Positions 52,141 to 61,274 of a stretch of DNA of 64,000 bases are shown here, one piece after another. A model generated the notes under the pieces. The model had not been told where the DNA came from and did no database searches. It saw only the letters and a program-made list of their open reading frames with translations. The stretch comes from Leclercia sp. S52 (GTDB lineage: Bacteria > Pseudomonadota > Gammaproteobacteria > Enterobacterales > Enterobacteriaceae). Where the stretch lies: NCBI RefSeq assembly GCF_039727615.1, contig NZ_CP152474.1, positions 1,054,001 through 1,118,000 on the forward strand. Direction: 5' to 3'. The stretch's first letter is position 1. Every line of letters starts with the position of its first letter. A program made the translations under genes and the position numbers.

Positions 52141-52795
52141 ATGGCACGAAAAACCAAACAACAAGCACTTGCGACACGCCAGCACATCCTTGATGTTGCT
52201 TTGCGCTTGTTCTCGCAACAGGGGGGTTTCTTCCACTTCGCTGGCACAGATTGCTCAGGCGGCGGGGGTAACCCGGGGAGCGATTTACTGGCATTTCAAA
52301 AATAAGTCAGATTTATTTGGTGAAATTTGGGAGCTGTCAGAATCCAGTATTGGGGATCTCGAGACTGAGTATCGGGCAAAATTCCCCGACGATCCACTCT
52401 CAGTTTTAAGAGAGATTCTGGTCTATATCCTTGAGGCGACTGTTATTGAGGAGCGTCGCCGCCTGATGATGGAGATCATTTTCCACAAATGCGAGTTTGT
52501 CGGGGAAATGGCCGTTGTGCAACAGGCACAGCGCAGTTTATGCCTCGAAAGTTACGATCGTATTGAACAGACCCTGACGCACTGTATTAAAGCCAAAATG
52601 CTGCCCGCTAATTTGCTGACCCGTCGCGCCGCTATTCTGATGCGCAGCTATATTTCCGGCATTATGGAAAACTGGCTTTTCGCCCCCCAGTCTTTTGATC
52701 TGCAACGGGAAGCCCGTGATTATGTGGCTATCCTGCTGGAGATGTATCAGCTCTGCCCGACGCTGCGCGCGCAGCCGGAGTCGCTCCCTGCCTGA
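52141..52795 (+). CDS. acrR: TetR-family repressor AcrR, frame broken by one extra G
   Basis: Repressor of acrAB that responds to drugs bound in its C-terminal domain. The start at 52141 ([20 protein letters not shown]) matches E. coli. The G6 run 52221-52226 carries one extra base; removing it gives [20 protein letters not shown], the normal HTH, and a 217-residue protein (215 in E. coli). As written the protein ends soon after residue 40, inside the HTH. Real acrR frameshifts occur in resistant isolates, but acrB is broken in the same way here, so an artefact is more likely. Confidence 0.92.
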
Positions 52796-52906
52796 CGGCC
52801 AGGAATTGTCCAGGAGCCGACAGTTGACGCTATTTTGCACCCGACTGCCGTGATATTCTTCACGCCGGTCTTTTTTCGTCATTCATCACACGAATTACAC
52901 ATAACT

Positions 52907-55900
52907 ATGTTGCACTACACACGCAAACAGCATCCTCTTCTGGCTTTTATTCTGGTTTTCTTTCTCGCATTGACGGCTTCATCGGCTGCGTTGGCGCGTG
53001 CCGATAATACCAGTGACACGCCAACGCGGGCAGATATCCAGAGCCAGCTCGATGCCCTGAGTAAACAGAAAGAGCTTACTCCGCAGGACAAGCTGGTCCA
53101 GCAGGATCTGACGGAAACCCTGGAGACCGTCGACAAGCTCGAACGGGTCAAAGCGGAAACCACGCAGCTTCGCCAGAAGGTGGCTCAGGCGCCGGAAGCG
53201 ATGCGCAAGGCGACCGAGAGCCTCAACGCGCTGGGCGATGTCGATAACGATGCAGAGACCCGCAAAACGCTGGCGACCTTGTCGTTGCGTCAGCTGGAAC
53301 TGCGCGTGGCGCAGCTGCTCGATGATTTACAAACCGCGCAAAGCGATCTCGCCACCTACAACAGCCAGCTGGTTTCACTGCAAACCCAGCCGGAGCGGGT
53401 GCAGAATGCGATGTACACCGCGTCTCAGCAGCTGCAGCAGATCCGCAATCGCCTGAACGGCACCTCTGCGGGCGAGGCGGCATTACGCCCCACCCAGCAA
53501 ACGCTACTGCTGGCACAGCAGCAGCTGCTGAATGCGCAGATCGAACAGCAGCGTAAGAGCCTGGAAGGCAACACCGTGCTGCAGGATACCCTGCAAAAAC
53601 AGCGCGACTACGTCACCGCCAACATCAACCGTCTGGAGCATCAGCTGCAGCTGTTGCAGGAGGCGGTCAACAGCAAGCGACTGACCCTGACGGAGAAGAC
53701 CGCGCAGGAGGCCGTCAACCCGGACGAAACTGCCCGTATCCAGGAAAACCCGCTGGTGAAGCAGGAGCTGGATGCCAACCATCAGCTCAGCCAGCGTTTG
53801 ATTACCGCCACCGAAAACGGCAACTCGCTGGTTCAGCAGAACATTAAAGTCAAAAACTGGCTGGATCGTGCCCTGCAGTCAGAACGCAACATCAAAGAGC
53901 AGATCGCCGTCCTGAAAGGCAGCCTGCTGCTGTCGCGTATTCTGTATCAGCAACAGCAGACCTTACCCTCCGCCGACGAACTGGAAGACATGACCAACCG
54001 CATTGCGGATCTGCGTCTGGAGCAGTTTGAGGTCAACCAGCAGCGCGACGCCCTGTTCCAGAGCGATGCCTTTGTTGCCAAAGTGGAAGAGGGCCACAGC
54101 AGCGACGTCAATGATGAAGTCCACGATGCGCTGTTGCAGGTGGTGGATATGCGCCGCGAGCTGCTCGACCAGCTGAATAAACAGCTGGGCAACCAGCTGA
54201 TGATGGCCATTAACCTGCAGATTAACCAGCAGCAGCTGGTGAGCGTTTCCAAAAGCCTGCAGGAGATCCTCACCCAGCAAATTTTCTGGGTAAACAGCAA
54301 CAAACCGATGGACTGGGACTGGATCAAATCCTTCCCGGGCATGCTGAAAGACCAGATTAAAGGGATGAAAATCACCGTTAACTGGGAAAAAGCCGGTCCG
54401 GCGGTGGCCTTTGCCTTCCTGGCGGGTTTGCCGCTGTTGCTGATTGCCGGGTTAATCCGCTGGCGTCTCGGCTGGCTGAAAAAGTACCAGGCGAAGCTGG
54501 CGAATGAAGTGGGGCAGCTGCGTAATGACAGCCAGCTTCATACCCCGAAAGCGATTCTTATCGATCTGATCCGCGCCCTGCCGGTCTGCCTGTTAATTCT
54601 GGCTGCGGGGCTGATCCTGCTCACCATGCAGCTCAACGTCAGCGATCTGCTGTGGGCCTTCAGTAAAAAGCTGGCGCTGTTCTGGCTGGTGTTTGGCCTG
54701 TGCTGGAAAGTGCTGGAGAAAGACGGCGTGGCGGTGAGCCACTTCAATATGCCTGCCCAGCTGACCAGCCACTGGCGACGCCAGATTGTGCGCATCAGCC
54801 TCGCGCTGCTGCCGCTGCACTTCTGGTCAGTGGTGGCGGAACTCTCCCCGCTGCACCTGATGGACGACGTGCTGGGGCAGTTCGTGATCCTGCTGAACCT
54901 GCTGCTCATCAGCGTGTTGATGTGGCCGATGTGCCGTGACAGCTGGCGCGATAAAGAGTCCCACGCCATCCGCCTGGCGACGGTCACCGTGCTGTCCATT
55001 ATCCCGCTGGCGCTGATGGTGCTGACGGCCACCGGCTATTTCTATACCACTCTGCGTCTGTCAGGCCGCTGGATTGAAACCGTCTATCTGGTGATCTTCT
55101 GGAACCTGCTGTACCAGACCGTCCTGCGCGGACTTAGCGTTGCCGCCCGGCGTATCGCCTATCGTCGTGCGCTGGCGCGTCGGCAGAATATGGTGAAAGA
55201 GGGGGCCGAAGGGGCTGAACCGCAGGAAGAGCCGACCATCGCCCTGGAGCAGGTGAACCAGCAGACGCTGCGTATCACCATGCTGGTGATGATCGCCCTG
55301 TTCGGCGTGATGTTCTGGGCTATCTGGTCTGATTTAATCACCGTCTTTGCCTATCTCGACAGTATTACCCTGTGGCACTACAACGGCACCGAAGCGGGCG
55401 CGGCGGTGGTGAAAAACGTCACTATGGGCAGTCTGCTGTTTGCGCTGGTCTCGTCGGTGGTAGCCTGGGCACTGATCCGCAACCTGCCTGGCCTGCTGGA
55501 GGTGCTGGTACTCTCGCGCCTGAATATGCGCCAGGGGGCGTCGTATGCCATCACCACGATCCTCAACTATGTGATTCTGGTGGCGGGGGCGATGACCGTC
55601 TTCGGTTCGCTCGGGGTCTCGTGGGACAAACTGCAGTGGCTGGCGGCAGCCCTGTCGGTCGGTCTTGGTTTTGGTTTGCAGGAGATCTTCGGTAACTTCG
55701 TTTCAGGTCTGATTATTCTGTTCGAACGTCCGGTGCGCATTGGCGATACCGTGACTATCGGCACCTTCTCGGGGACCGTCAGCAAGATCCGTATCCGTGC
55801 CACCACTATCACCGACTTTGATCGTAAAGAGGTGATCATCCCGAACAAAGCCTTCGTGACCGAGCGGTTGATCAACTGGTCGCTCTCCGACACCATCACC

Positions 55901-56254
55901 CGCGTGGTGATCAGTCTGGGCGTGGCCTACGGTTCCGATCTCGACGCGGTGAAAAAAGTGCTGCTGAAAGCGGCGATGGATCACCCGAAAGTGATGCACG
56001 ATCCGGAGCCAGCCGTCTTCTTCACCACCTTCGGCCCGAGTACGCTGAATCATGAACTGCGTCTGTACGTGCGTGAACTGCGCGATCGCAGCTACACGGT
56101 CGATGAGCTGAACCGCACCATCGAGCGTCTGTGCCGCGAGAACAATATCAACATCGCGTTCAACCAGCTTGAAGTGCATCTGCGCAATGAGAAGGGCGAC
56201 GAGCATACGGAAGTGAAACGTGAAGTGAAGGGGGACGATCCGACGCCAGCTTAA
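52907..56254 (+). CDS. mscK: Mechanosensitive channel MscK (KefA)
   Basis: Potassium-dependent mechanosensitive channel of 1115 residues. Order: signal peptide (ends about SSAALARA), long Gln-rich periplasmic coiled coil (40-470), a set of about ten membrane helices (490-900), then the MscS core with the pore-lining helix region LQWLAAALSVGLGFGLQEIF and the beta domain (RPVRIGDTVTIGTFSGTV). The start at 52907 matches the start of mature-length homologues; an in-frame ATG 24 codons upstream is unsupported. The channel opens under turgor to release solutes. Confidence 0.95.
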   Translation: MLHYTRKQHPLLAFILVFFLALTASSAALARADNTSDTPTRADIQSQLDALSKQKELTPQDKLVQQDLTETLETVDKLERVKAETTQLRQKVAQAPEAMRKATESLNALGDVDNDAETRKTLATLSLRQLELRVAQLLDDLQTAQSDLATYNSQLVSLQTQPERVQNAMYTASQQLQQIRNRLNGTSAGEAALRPTQQTLLLAQQQLLNAQIEQQRKSLEGNTVLQDTLQKQRDYVTANINRLEHQLQLLQEAVNSKRLTLTEKTAQEAVNPDETARIQENPLVKQELDANHQLSQRLITATENGNSLVQQNIKVKNWLDRALQSERNIKEQIAVLKGSLLLSRILYQQQQTLPSADELEDMTNRIADLRLEQFEVNQQRDALFQSDAFVAKVEEGHSSDVNDEVHDALLQVVDMRRELLDQLNKQLGNQLMMAINLQINQQQLVSVSKSLQEILTQQIFWVNSNKPMDWDWIKSFPGMLKDQIKGMKITVNWEKAGPAVAFAFLAGLPLLLIAGLIRWRLGWLKKYQAKLANEVGQLRNDSQLHTPKAILIDLIRALPVCLLILAAGLILLTMQLNVSDLLWAFSKKLALFWLVFGLCWKVLEKDGVAVSHFNMPAQLTSHWRRQIVRISLALLPLHFWSVVAELSPLHLMDDVLGQFVILLNLLLISVLMWPMCRDSWRDKESHAIRLATVTVLSIIPLALMVLTATGYFYTTLRLSGRWIETVYLVIFWNLLYQTVLRGLSVAARRIAYRRALARRQNMVKEGAEGAEPQEEPTIALEQVNQQTLRITMLVMIALFGVMFWAIWSDLITVFAYLDSITLWHYNGTEAGAAVVKNVTMGSLLFALVSSVVAWALIRNLPGLLEVLVLSRLNMRQGASYAITTILNYVILVAGAMTVFGSLGVSWDKLQWLAAALSVGLGFGLQEIFGNFVSGLIILFERPVRIGDTVTIGTFSGTVSKIRIRATTITDFDRKEVIIPNKAFVTERLINWSLSDTITRVVISLGVAYGSDLDAVKKVLLKAAMDHPKVMHDPEPAVFFTTFGPSTLNHELRLYVRELRDRSYTVDELNRTIERLCRENNINIAFNQLEVHLRNEKGDEHTEVKREVKGDDPTPA

Positions 56255-56259
56255 CGTTT

Positions 56260-56341
56260 CCCCTCACCCTAACCCTCTCCCCAAAGGGGCGAGGGAATGG
56301 TTTGCTCCCTCTCCCTTTCAGGGAGAGGGCAGGGGTGAGGG
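56260..56341. repeat. 82-bp dispersed palindromic repeat, copy 1
   Basis: Begins CCCCTCACCCTAACCCTCTC and ends with the inverted form GGCAGGGGTGAGGG, with an inner CCCCAAAGGGG hairpin. A second copy lies at 63157-63238 after htpG. The element overlaps the last 8 codons and stop of ybaM. Confidence 0.8.
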
Positions 56342-56476
56342 TATTTTTCCTTCAAAATCCCGCCTCACAATCTCCAGCGCCTTCAGCACCGTTTCCGCCG
56401 GAATATCATGGTTCTCCAGCAACATAATCAGGTCGACGGCCAGCTTCACTTCATCGGGGGCGTTTTCCAGTGACAC
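56318..56476 (-). CDS. ybaM: YbaM, small protein with altered C-terminus
   Basis: 52-residue protein of unknown function, 53 in E. coli. The frame starts at GTG (56476) with AGGAG six bases upstream and reads [19 protein letters not shown] to [14 protein letters not shown], close to E. coli YbaM. The last residues, KIPSPLPSP, replace the charged E. coli tail and are encoded by the palindromic repeat 56260-56341, which also supplies the stop codon. priC begins just upstream on the same strand, so the two are likely one transcript. Confidence 0.85.
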   Translation of the reverse strand: MSLENAPDEVKLAVDLIMLLENHDIPAETVLKALEIVRRDFEGKIPSPLPSP

Positions 56477-56488
56477 ACACTACTCCTG

Positions 56489-57016
56489 TTAACGGGTCAG
56501 GCGCGCAATCACGCGCTCAATATCATCCAGTGCCTTACGACAGCGTTCAAGCCGCCCCTCCAGCGCGGTAATTTCGCGCATCAGCATCTGCTGCTCTTCC
56601 AGCGTTTCGGCCTGGTTCAGCCGCGTTTCGCGTTCAGACTTCATTTCACACAGCCGCCGCTCAAACTCCTGATGCTTGAGCCGCTTGCGCTGCCACTTTG
56701 TCGCTCCGGCAGAAGGGCTGTCCCAGACGCGCAGAGGCCAGGCGGCGATCTCCCGGTGCAGGGCAGAGATCTGCTCCGCCAGGTGGGTGGCCAGCCAGTT
56801 GACCTGTTCAGTCTGCGCTTTCTCCACCGCGTGGCCCAGCTCATCCAGATTGTGCTGGGCTTCATCCAGATAATCTTTAATGAGGGTGCTGCGGGTGCGG
56901 AACAGCTGCCGGTCAAATCGCGGCTTCAGGGTGGCGTGCTGCATCAGAGGGGCGGCCTGGTTACGCAGGGCCGTCAGCTGATTTTGCAGCGTCTGTAAAA
57001 GCAAGGCTGTTTTCAA
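56489..57016 (-). CDS. priC: Primosomal replication protein N'' PriC
   Basis: 175-residue all-helical protein that loads DnaB at stalled forks with gaps. It is the E. coli length, with conserved blocks KWQRKRLKHQEFERRL and a basic C-terminus (DDIERVIARLTR). It is moderately diverged from E. coli. It is divergent from ybaN and 12 bases before ybaM. Confidence 0.9.
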   Translation of the reverse strand: MKTALLLQTLQNQLTALRNQAAPLMQHATLKPRFDRQLFRTRSTLIKDYLDEAQHNLDELGHAVEKAQTEQVNWLATHLAEQISALHREIAAWPLRVWDSPSAGATKWQRKRLKHQEFERRLCEMKSERETRLNQAETLEEQQMLMREITALEGRLERCRKALDDIERVIARLTR

Positions 57017-57066
57017 TCCGCTCTCCAGTGGTACAGTAGCCGTTCAGTTTGATAACGATTCGCATT

Positions 57067-57441
57067 ATGCAGCGTACTATTCTAATCATCATTGGCTGGC
57101 TTGCGGTAGTGCTCGGCACGCTGGGCGTCGTTTTACCCCTGCTGCCGACCACGCCCTTTATATTACTGGCGGCCTGGTGCTTCGCGCGCTCCTCGCCGCG
57201 TTTTCACCACTGGCTGCTGTACCGCTCATGGTTTGGCGGCTATCTGCGCCACTGGCAACAGCACCGCGCCATGCCGCCTGGTGCGAAGCCGCGGGCCATT
57301 GCGGTGATCCTTGTGACCTTCGCCTTTTCATTATGGATGGTAAAAATCATGTGGGTGCGGATCCTGCTGCTGGGGATCCTCTCCTGCCTGCTGATTTTCA
57401 TGTGGCGGATCCCGGTTGTTGATGAAAAGCAACAAAAGTAA
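57067..57441 (+). CDS. ybaN: DUF454 inner membrane protein YbaN
   Basis: 124-residue membrane protein. The DUF454 signature LGTLGVVLPLLPTTPFILLA lies near the N-terminus, followed by CFARSSPRFHHWL and two hydrophobic segments. The start at 57067 (MQRTILIIIGWL) matches E. coli. Function unknown. Confidence 0.92.
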   Translation: MQRTILIIIGWLAVVLGTLGVVLPLLPTTPFILLAAWCFARSSPRFHHWLLYRSWFGGYLRHWQQHRAMPPGAKPRAIAVILVTFAFSLWMVKIMWVRILLLGILSCLLIFMWRIPVVDEKQQK

Positions 57442-57596
57442 TAATCATCAGGATGGCTGTTGCAATTCTTGTGCGCAGCCAGTAAATTCGACCGTTTTCG
57501 AGCACGGGCAGGCCTGGTTAAAGGTTAAACGATTGTTACCTTGACCGACCCTCTATCCGCTCCGTGAGTAACACCGTTTTCATCAGGCATCCATTT

Positions 57597-58148
57597 ATGA
57601 CCGCAACTGCGCAGCAGCTTGAATATCTTAAAAACAGCATCAAAAGCATCCAGGACTATCCGAAACCTGGCATTCTTTTCCGTGATGTCACCAGCTTGCT
57701 GGAAGACCCGAAAGCGTACGCCCTCAGCATTGAACTGCTGGTTGAGCGTTACAAAAACGCCGGGATCACCAAAGTTGTTGGCACCGAAGCCCGCGGCTTC
57801 CTGTTTGGCGCCCCGGTAGCGCTGGCAATGGGCGTCGGTTTTGTGCCGGTGCGTAAGCCGCGCAAACTGCCACGCGAAACTATCGCCGAGAGCTACGAGC
57901 TGGAGTACGGTACCGACCAGCTGGAGATCCACGTTGATGCGATCAAGCCAGGCGACAAAGTGCTGGTGGTTGACGATCTGCTGGCTACCGGCGGCACCAT
58001 TGAGGCGACCGTGAAGCTGATCCGTCGTCTGGGTGGCGAAGTGACCGATGCGGCCTTCATCATCAATCTGTTCGATCTGGGTGGCGAGCAGCGCCTGGAA
58101 AAACAGGGCATCACCAGCTACAGCCTCGTGCCATTCCCGGGACATTAA
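57597..58148 (+). CDS. apt: Adenine phosphoribosyltransferase
   Basis: Apt converts adenine and PRPP to AMP in purine salvage. The 183 residues equal E. coli Apt. The PRPP-binding motif is [13 protein letters not shown] and the flexible-loop region is [15 protein letters not shown]. The start at 57597 ([11 protein letters not shown]) matches E. coli; the in-frame extension upstream is rejected. Confidence 0.97.
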   Translation: MTATAQQLEYLKNSIKSIQDYPKPGILFRDVTSLLEDPKAYALSIELLVERYKNAGITKVVGTEARGFLFGAPVALAMGVGFVPVRKPRKLPRETIAESYELEYGTDQLEIHVDAIKPGDKVLVVDDLLATGGTIEATVKLIRRLGGEVTDAAFIINLFDLGGEQRLEKQGITSYSLVPFPGH

Positions 58149-58237
58149 TCCTCCCGCCCGCAACCTCGCCCAACGGGTGAGGTTGTGTTAGCATTACCCC
58201 CCTGAATATCCACCTTCCAGCGTTGCAGAGCCTGCCC

Positions 58238-60172
58238 ATGAGTTATCAGGTGTTAGCCCGTAAATGGCGACCCCAAACCTTTGCTGACGTTGTCGGCCAG
58301 GAACATGTGCTGACCGCCCTGGCGAACGGCTTATCGCTAGGACGTATCCATCACGCCTATCTTTTTTCCGGCACCCGCGGCGTCGGTAAAACCTCTATCG
58401 CCCGTTTGCTGGCGAAAGGCCTCAACTGCGAAAGCGGGATCACCGCCACGCCGTGCGGCGTCTGCGATAACTGCCGTGAAATCGAGCAGGGGCGCTTTGT
58501 CGATCTGATTGAGATCGATGCCGCTTCGCGCACTAAAGTCGAAGATACCCGCGATCTGCTGGATAACGTCCAGTACGCCCCGGCGCGCGGCCGCTTCAAG
58601 GTCTATCTGATCGATGAAGTGCACATGCTGTCGCGCCACAGCTTTAACGCCCTGCTGAAAACGCTGGAAGAGCCGCCTGCGCACGTCAAATTCCTGCTGG
58701 CGACCACCGATCCGCAAAAGCTGCCGGTGACCATCTTATCCCGCTGCCTGCAGTTCCATCTGAAGGCGCTGGACGTCGGGCAGATCCGCGATCAGCTCGA
58801 ACATATTCTGAATGAAGAGCAGGTGACGCATGAACCGCGTGCCCTGCAGCTGTTGGCGCGTGCCGCCGACGGCAGCCTGCGCGACGCCCTCAGCCTCACC
58901 GATCAGGCGATTGCCAGCGGCGACGGACAGCTGACAACCCTGGCGGTCAGCACCATGCTCGGCACCCTGGACGACGATCAGGCCCTGTCGCTGATTGAGG
59001 CAGTGGTCGAGGCCAACGGCGAGCGGGTGATGGAGCTGGTTAACGCCTCGGCGTCACGCGGCATCGAGTGGGAAGCCCTGCTGGTTGAGATGCTCAGCCT
59101 GCTGCACCGCATTGCGATGGTGCAACTCTCCCCGGCGGCGCTGGGCCCGGACATGGCCGCCATTGAACAGCGGATGCGCGAGCTGGCGCGAACTATTCCG
59201 CCAACGGACGTGCAGCTCTACTATCAAACGCTGTTAATTGGCCGCAAGGAATTGCCGTTCGCCCCCGACCGACGTATGGGGGTCGAAATGACCCTGCTGC
59301 GCGCGCTGGCGTTCCATCCACGCATGCCGCTGCCCGAGCCCGAGGTGCAGCCGCCGTCGTTTGCCCCAGTCGCGCCCACAGCGGTGCTGACGCCGCCGCA
59401 GGTGCCTGCACAGCAGAGTGCGCCACCGCCGCCGCGCCAGGATGCGCCGCTGTCGGATGCCACCAGTTCGGTGCTCGCCGCCCGCAGTCAGTTGCAACGC
59501 GCGCAGGGAGCAACCAAGCCAAAAAAGAGTGAACCGGCAGCGCCTGCAAGAGCGCGGCCGGTAAATAACGCCGCGCTTGAACGTCTGGCCTCGGTCACGG
59601 ATCGGGTGCAGTCACGTTCTGCATCGGCTACGCCTGAGCCGCAGGCTCCGGCTAAGAAAGAGGCCTATCGCTGGAAAGCCACTACCGTCACCGAAGTGGT
59701 GAAGGTGGAAGTCGCCACGCCGAAGGCGCTGAAAAAGGCGCTGGAGCATGAGAAGACGCCGGAGCTCTCGGCGAAGCTTGCTGAAGAGTCGCTGGAGCGT
59801 GATGCCTGGGCGGCAGAGGTCAGCCAGTTGAAGCTGCCCAAGCTGGTGGAGCAGGTCGCCCTCAACGCCTGGCGTGAACAGGACGGCAACCGCATCTGCC
59901 TGCATCTGCGTCCGGGCCAGCGTCACCTGAACTCCGCGAGCGCGCAGCAGGTGCTGACTGAGGCGCTCTCCACATTACGGGGCGCGCCGGTTGAATTGAC
60001 CATCATTGAAGATGATAATCCGGCGGTGCGTACGCCGCTGGAGTGGCGTCAGGCCATCTATGAAGAGAAACTCGCGCAGGCGCGTGAGTCGATTATCGCG
60101 GATAATAACATTCAGACCCTGCAGCGCTACTTTGATGCAGAACTGGATGAAGAGAGTATTCGACCCATTTGA
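58238..60172 (+). CDS. dnaX: DNA polymerase III subunits tau and gamma
   Basis: Clamp-loader ATPase. The full frame gives tau, 644 residues. Domains I-III (1-370) hold Walker A GTRGVGKTS, a four-cysteine zinc site (CESG..CGVCDNC) and the DEVH box LIDEVHMLS with the SRC motif LSRCLQFH. Pro/Ala-rich domain IV and the alpha-binding domain V follow. A programmed -1 frameshift at 59521-59527 makes gamma, 431 residues, ending at the TGA 59530-59532. The start at 58238 (MSYQVLARKWRP) matches E. coli; an ATG five codons upstream is unsupported. Confidence 0.97.
   Translation: MSYQVLARKWRPQTFADVVGQEHVLTALANGLSLGRIHHAYLFSGTRGVGKTSIARLLAKGLNCESGITATPCGVCDNCREIEQGRFVDLIEIDAASRTKVEDTRDLLDNVQYAPARGRFKVYLIDEVHMLSRHSFNALLKTLEEPPAHVKFLLATTDPQKLPVTILSRCLQFHLKALDVGQIRDQLEHILNEEQVTHEPRALQLLARAADGSLRDALSLTDQAIASGDGQLTTLAVSTMLGTLDDDQALSLIEAVVEANGERVMELVNASASRGIEWEALLVEMLSLLHRIAMVQLSPAALGPDMAAIEQRMRELARTIPPTDVQLYYQTLLIGRKELPFAPDRRMGVEMTLLRALAFHPRMPLPEPEVQPPSFAPVAPTAVLTPPQVPAQQSAPPPPRQDAPLSDATSSVLAARSQLQRAQGATKPKKSEPAAPARARPVNNAALERLASVTDRVQSRSASATPEPQAPAKKEAYRWKATTVTEVVKVEVATPKALKKALEHEKTPELSAKLAEESLERDAWAAEVSQLKLPKLVEQVALNAWREQDGNRICLHLRPGQRHLNSASAQQVLTEALSTLRGAPVELTIIEDDNPAVRTPLEWRQAIYEEKLAQARESIIADNNIQTLQRYFDAELDEESIRPI
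59505..59560 (+). promoter_or_regulatory. Programmed -1 frameshift signal of dnaX
   Basis: The slippery heptamer A-AAA-AAG is at 59521-59527 in the right phase. A stimulatory internal Shine-Dalgarno (AGGGAG, 59505-59510) lies 10 bases upstream. A hairpin whose outer arms are ACCGGC and GCCGGT follows within about 5 bases. After the shift the next codons are GAG TGA, giving gamma of 431 residues as in E. coli. Confidence 0.92.
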
Positions 60173-60225
60173 TCGTGAGTCTGACTTACGGTTGTTATCT
60201 TTAACGTGAAAGAAGAGAGAAGCCT

Positions 60226-60558
60226 ATGTTTGGTGGTAAAGGCGGTCTGGGTGGTCTGATGAAGCAGGCCCAGCAGATGCAGGAAAAAATGCAGAAGATG
60301 CAGGAAGAGATCGCGCAGATGGAAGTTACCGGCGAATCTGGCGCAGGTCTGGTTAAAGTGACCATCAACGGCGCACATAACTGCCGTCGCGTGGAGATCG
60401 ACCCAAGCCTGCTCGAAGACGACAAAGATATGCTGGAAGATCTGGTCGCCGCTGCATTCAACGATGCTGCGCGCCGTATCGACGAAACCCAGAAAGAAAA
60501 AATGGCCTCTGTATCCTCCGGAATGCAGCTGCCACCGGGCTTTAAGATGCCGTTCTGA
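60226..60558 (+). CDS. ybaB: Nucleoid-associated protein YbaB (EbfC family)
   Basis: 110-residue DNA-binding dimer (109 in E. coli; one extra Gly in [10 protein letters not shown]). A Met/Gln/Lys-rich helix ([19 protein letters not shown]) precedes the beta core ([20 protein letters not shown]). It sits between dnaX and recR, as in most bacteria, and its stop codon overlaps the recR start. Confidence 0.95.
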   Translation: MFGGKGGLGGLMKQAQQMQEKMQKMQEEIAQMEVTGESGAGLVKVTINGAHNCRRVEIDPSLLEDDKDMLEDLVAAAFNDAARRIDETQKEKMASVSSGMQLPPGFKMPF

Positions 60559-61163
60559 TGCAAACCAGTCCGCTGCTCACGCAGTTAATGGAAGCGCTAC
60601 GCTGCCTGCCGGGCGTAGGCCCGAAGTCAGCGCAGCGCATGGCGTTTACCCTGCTGCAGCGCGATCGCAGCGGCGGCATGCGTCTGGCGCAGGCTCTGAC
60701 CCGCGCCATGTCAGAAATCGGTCACTGTGCGGACTGCCGCACCTTTACCGAGCAGGAGGTGTGCAACATCTGCGCTAATCCGCGTCGTCAGGAAAACGGT
60801 CAGATCTGCGTGGTGGAGAGTCCTGCGGACATCTACGCCATCGAACAGACCGGGCAGTTTTCCGGGCGCTACTTTGTGCTGATGGGCCACCTGTCGCCGC
60901 TGGACGGTATCGGGCCGGATGATATCGGTCTGGACCGTCTGGAACAGCGTCTCAAATCGGAAACGATCAGCGAGGTGATCCTCGCCACCAACCCAACGGT
61001 GGAAGGGGAGGCGACGGCCAACTATATCGCCGAGCTGTGCGCGGAGTCTGGCGTCGACGCCAGCCGTATCGCCCACGGCGTTCCGGTGGGCGGCGAGCTG
61101 GAGATGGTGGACGGCACCACGCTGTCACACTCTCTGGCCGGGCGTCACAAGATTATTTTCTGA
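60558..61163 (+). CDS. recR: Recombination mediator RecR
   Basis: 201-residue RecFOR-pathway protein that helps load RecA at gaps. Helix-hairpin-helix [17 protein letters not shown], a four-cysteine zinc finger (CADCRTF..CNIC) and a Toprim domain ([13 protein letters not shown]) are present. The ATG overlaps the ybaB stop (TGATG), a coupled arrangement. Confidence 0.97.
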   Translation: MQTSPLLTQLMEALRCLPGVGPKSAQRMAFTLLQRDRSGGMRLAQALTRAMSEIGHCADCRTFTEQEVCNICANPRRQENGQICVVESPADIYAIEQTGQFSGRYFVLMGHLSPLDGIGPDDIGLDRLEQRLKSETISEVILATNPTVEGEATANYIAELCAESGVDASRIAHGVPVGGELEMVDGTTLSHSLAGRHKIIF

Positions 61164-61192
61164 CCAAACGGAGGCTGCAGCCGTGGCCTCCG

Positions 61193-61219
61193 CTTGAAAA
61201 CCTTCCCGCTTATCCCCAT
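61193..61219 (+). promoter_or_regulatory. Sigma-32 heat-shock promoter of htpG
   Basis: CTTGAA at 61193-61198 and CCCCAT at 61214-61219 are separated by 15 bases, 56 bases before the htpG start codon. E. coli htpG has the same kind of promoter. Confidence 0.87.
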
Positions 61220-61274
61220 CTCTCCCTCAACGCTTTTAAACCCCATTAAATGGCATTGTTGAGGTCGACTTAGT

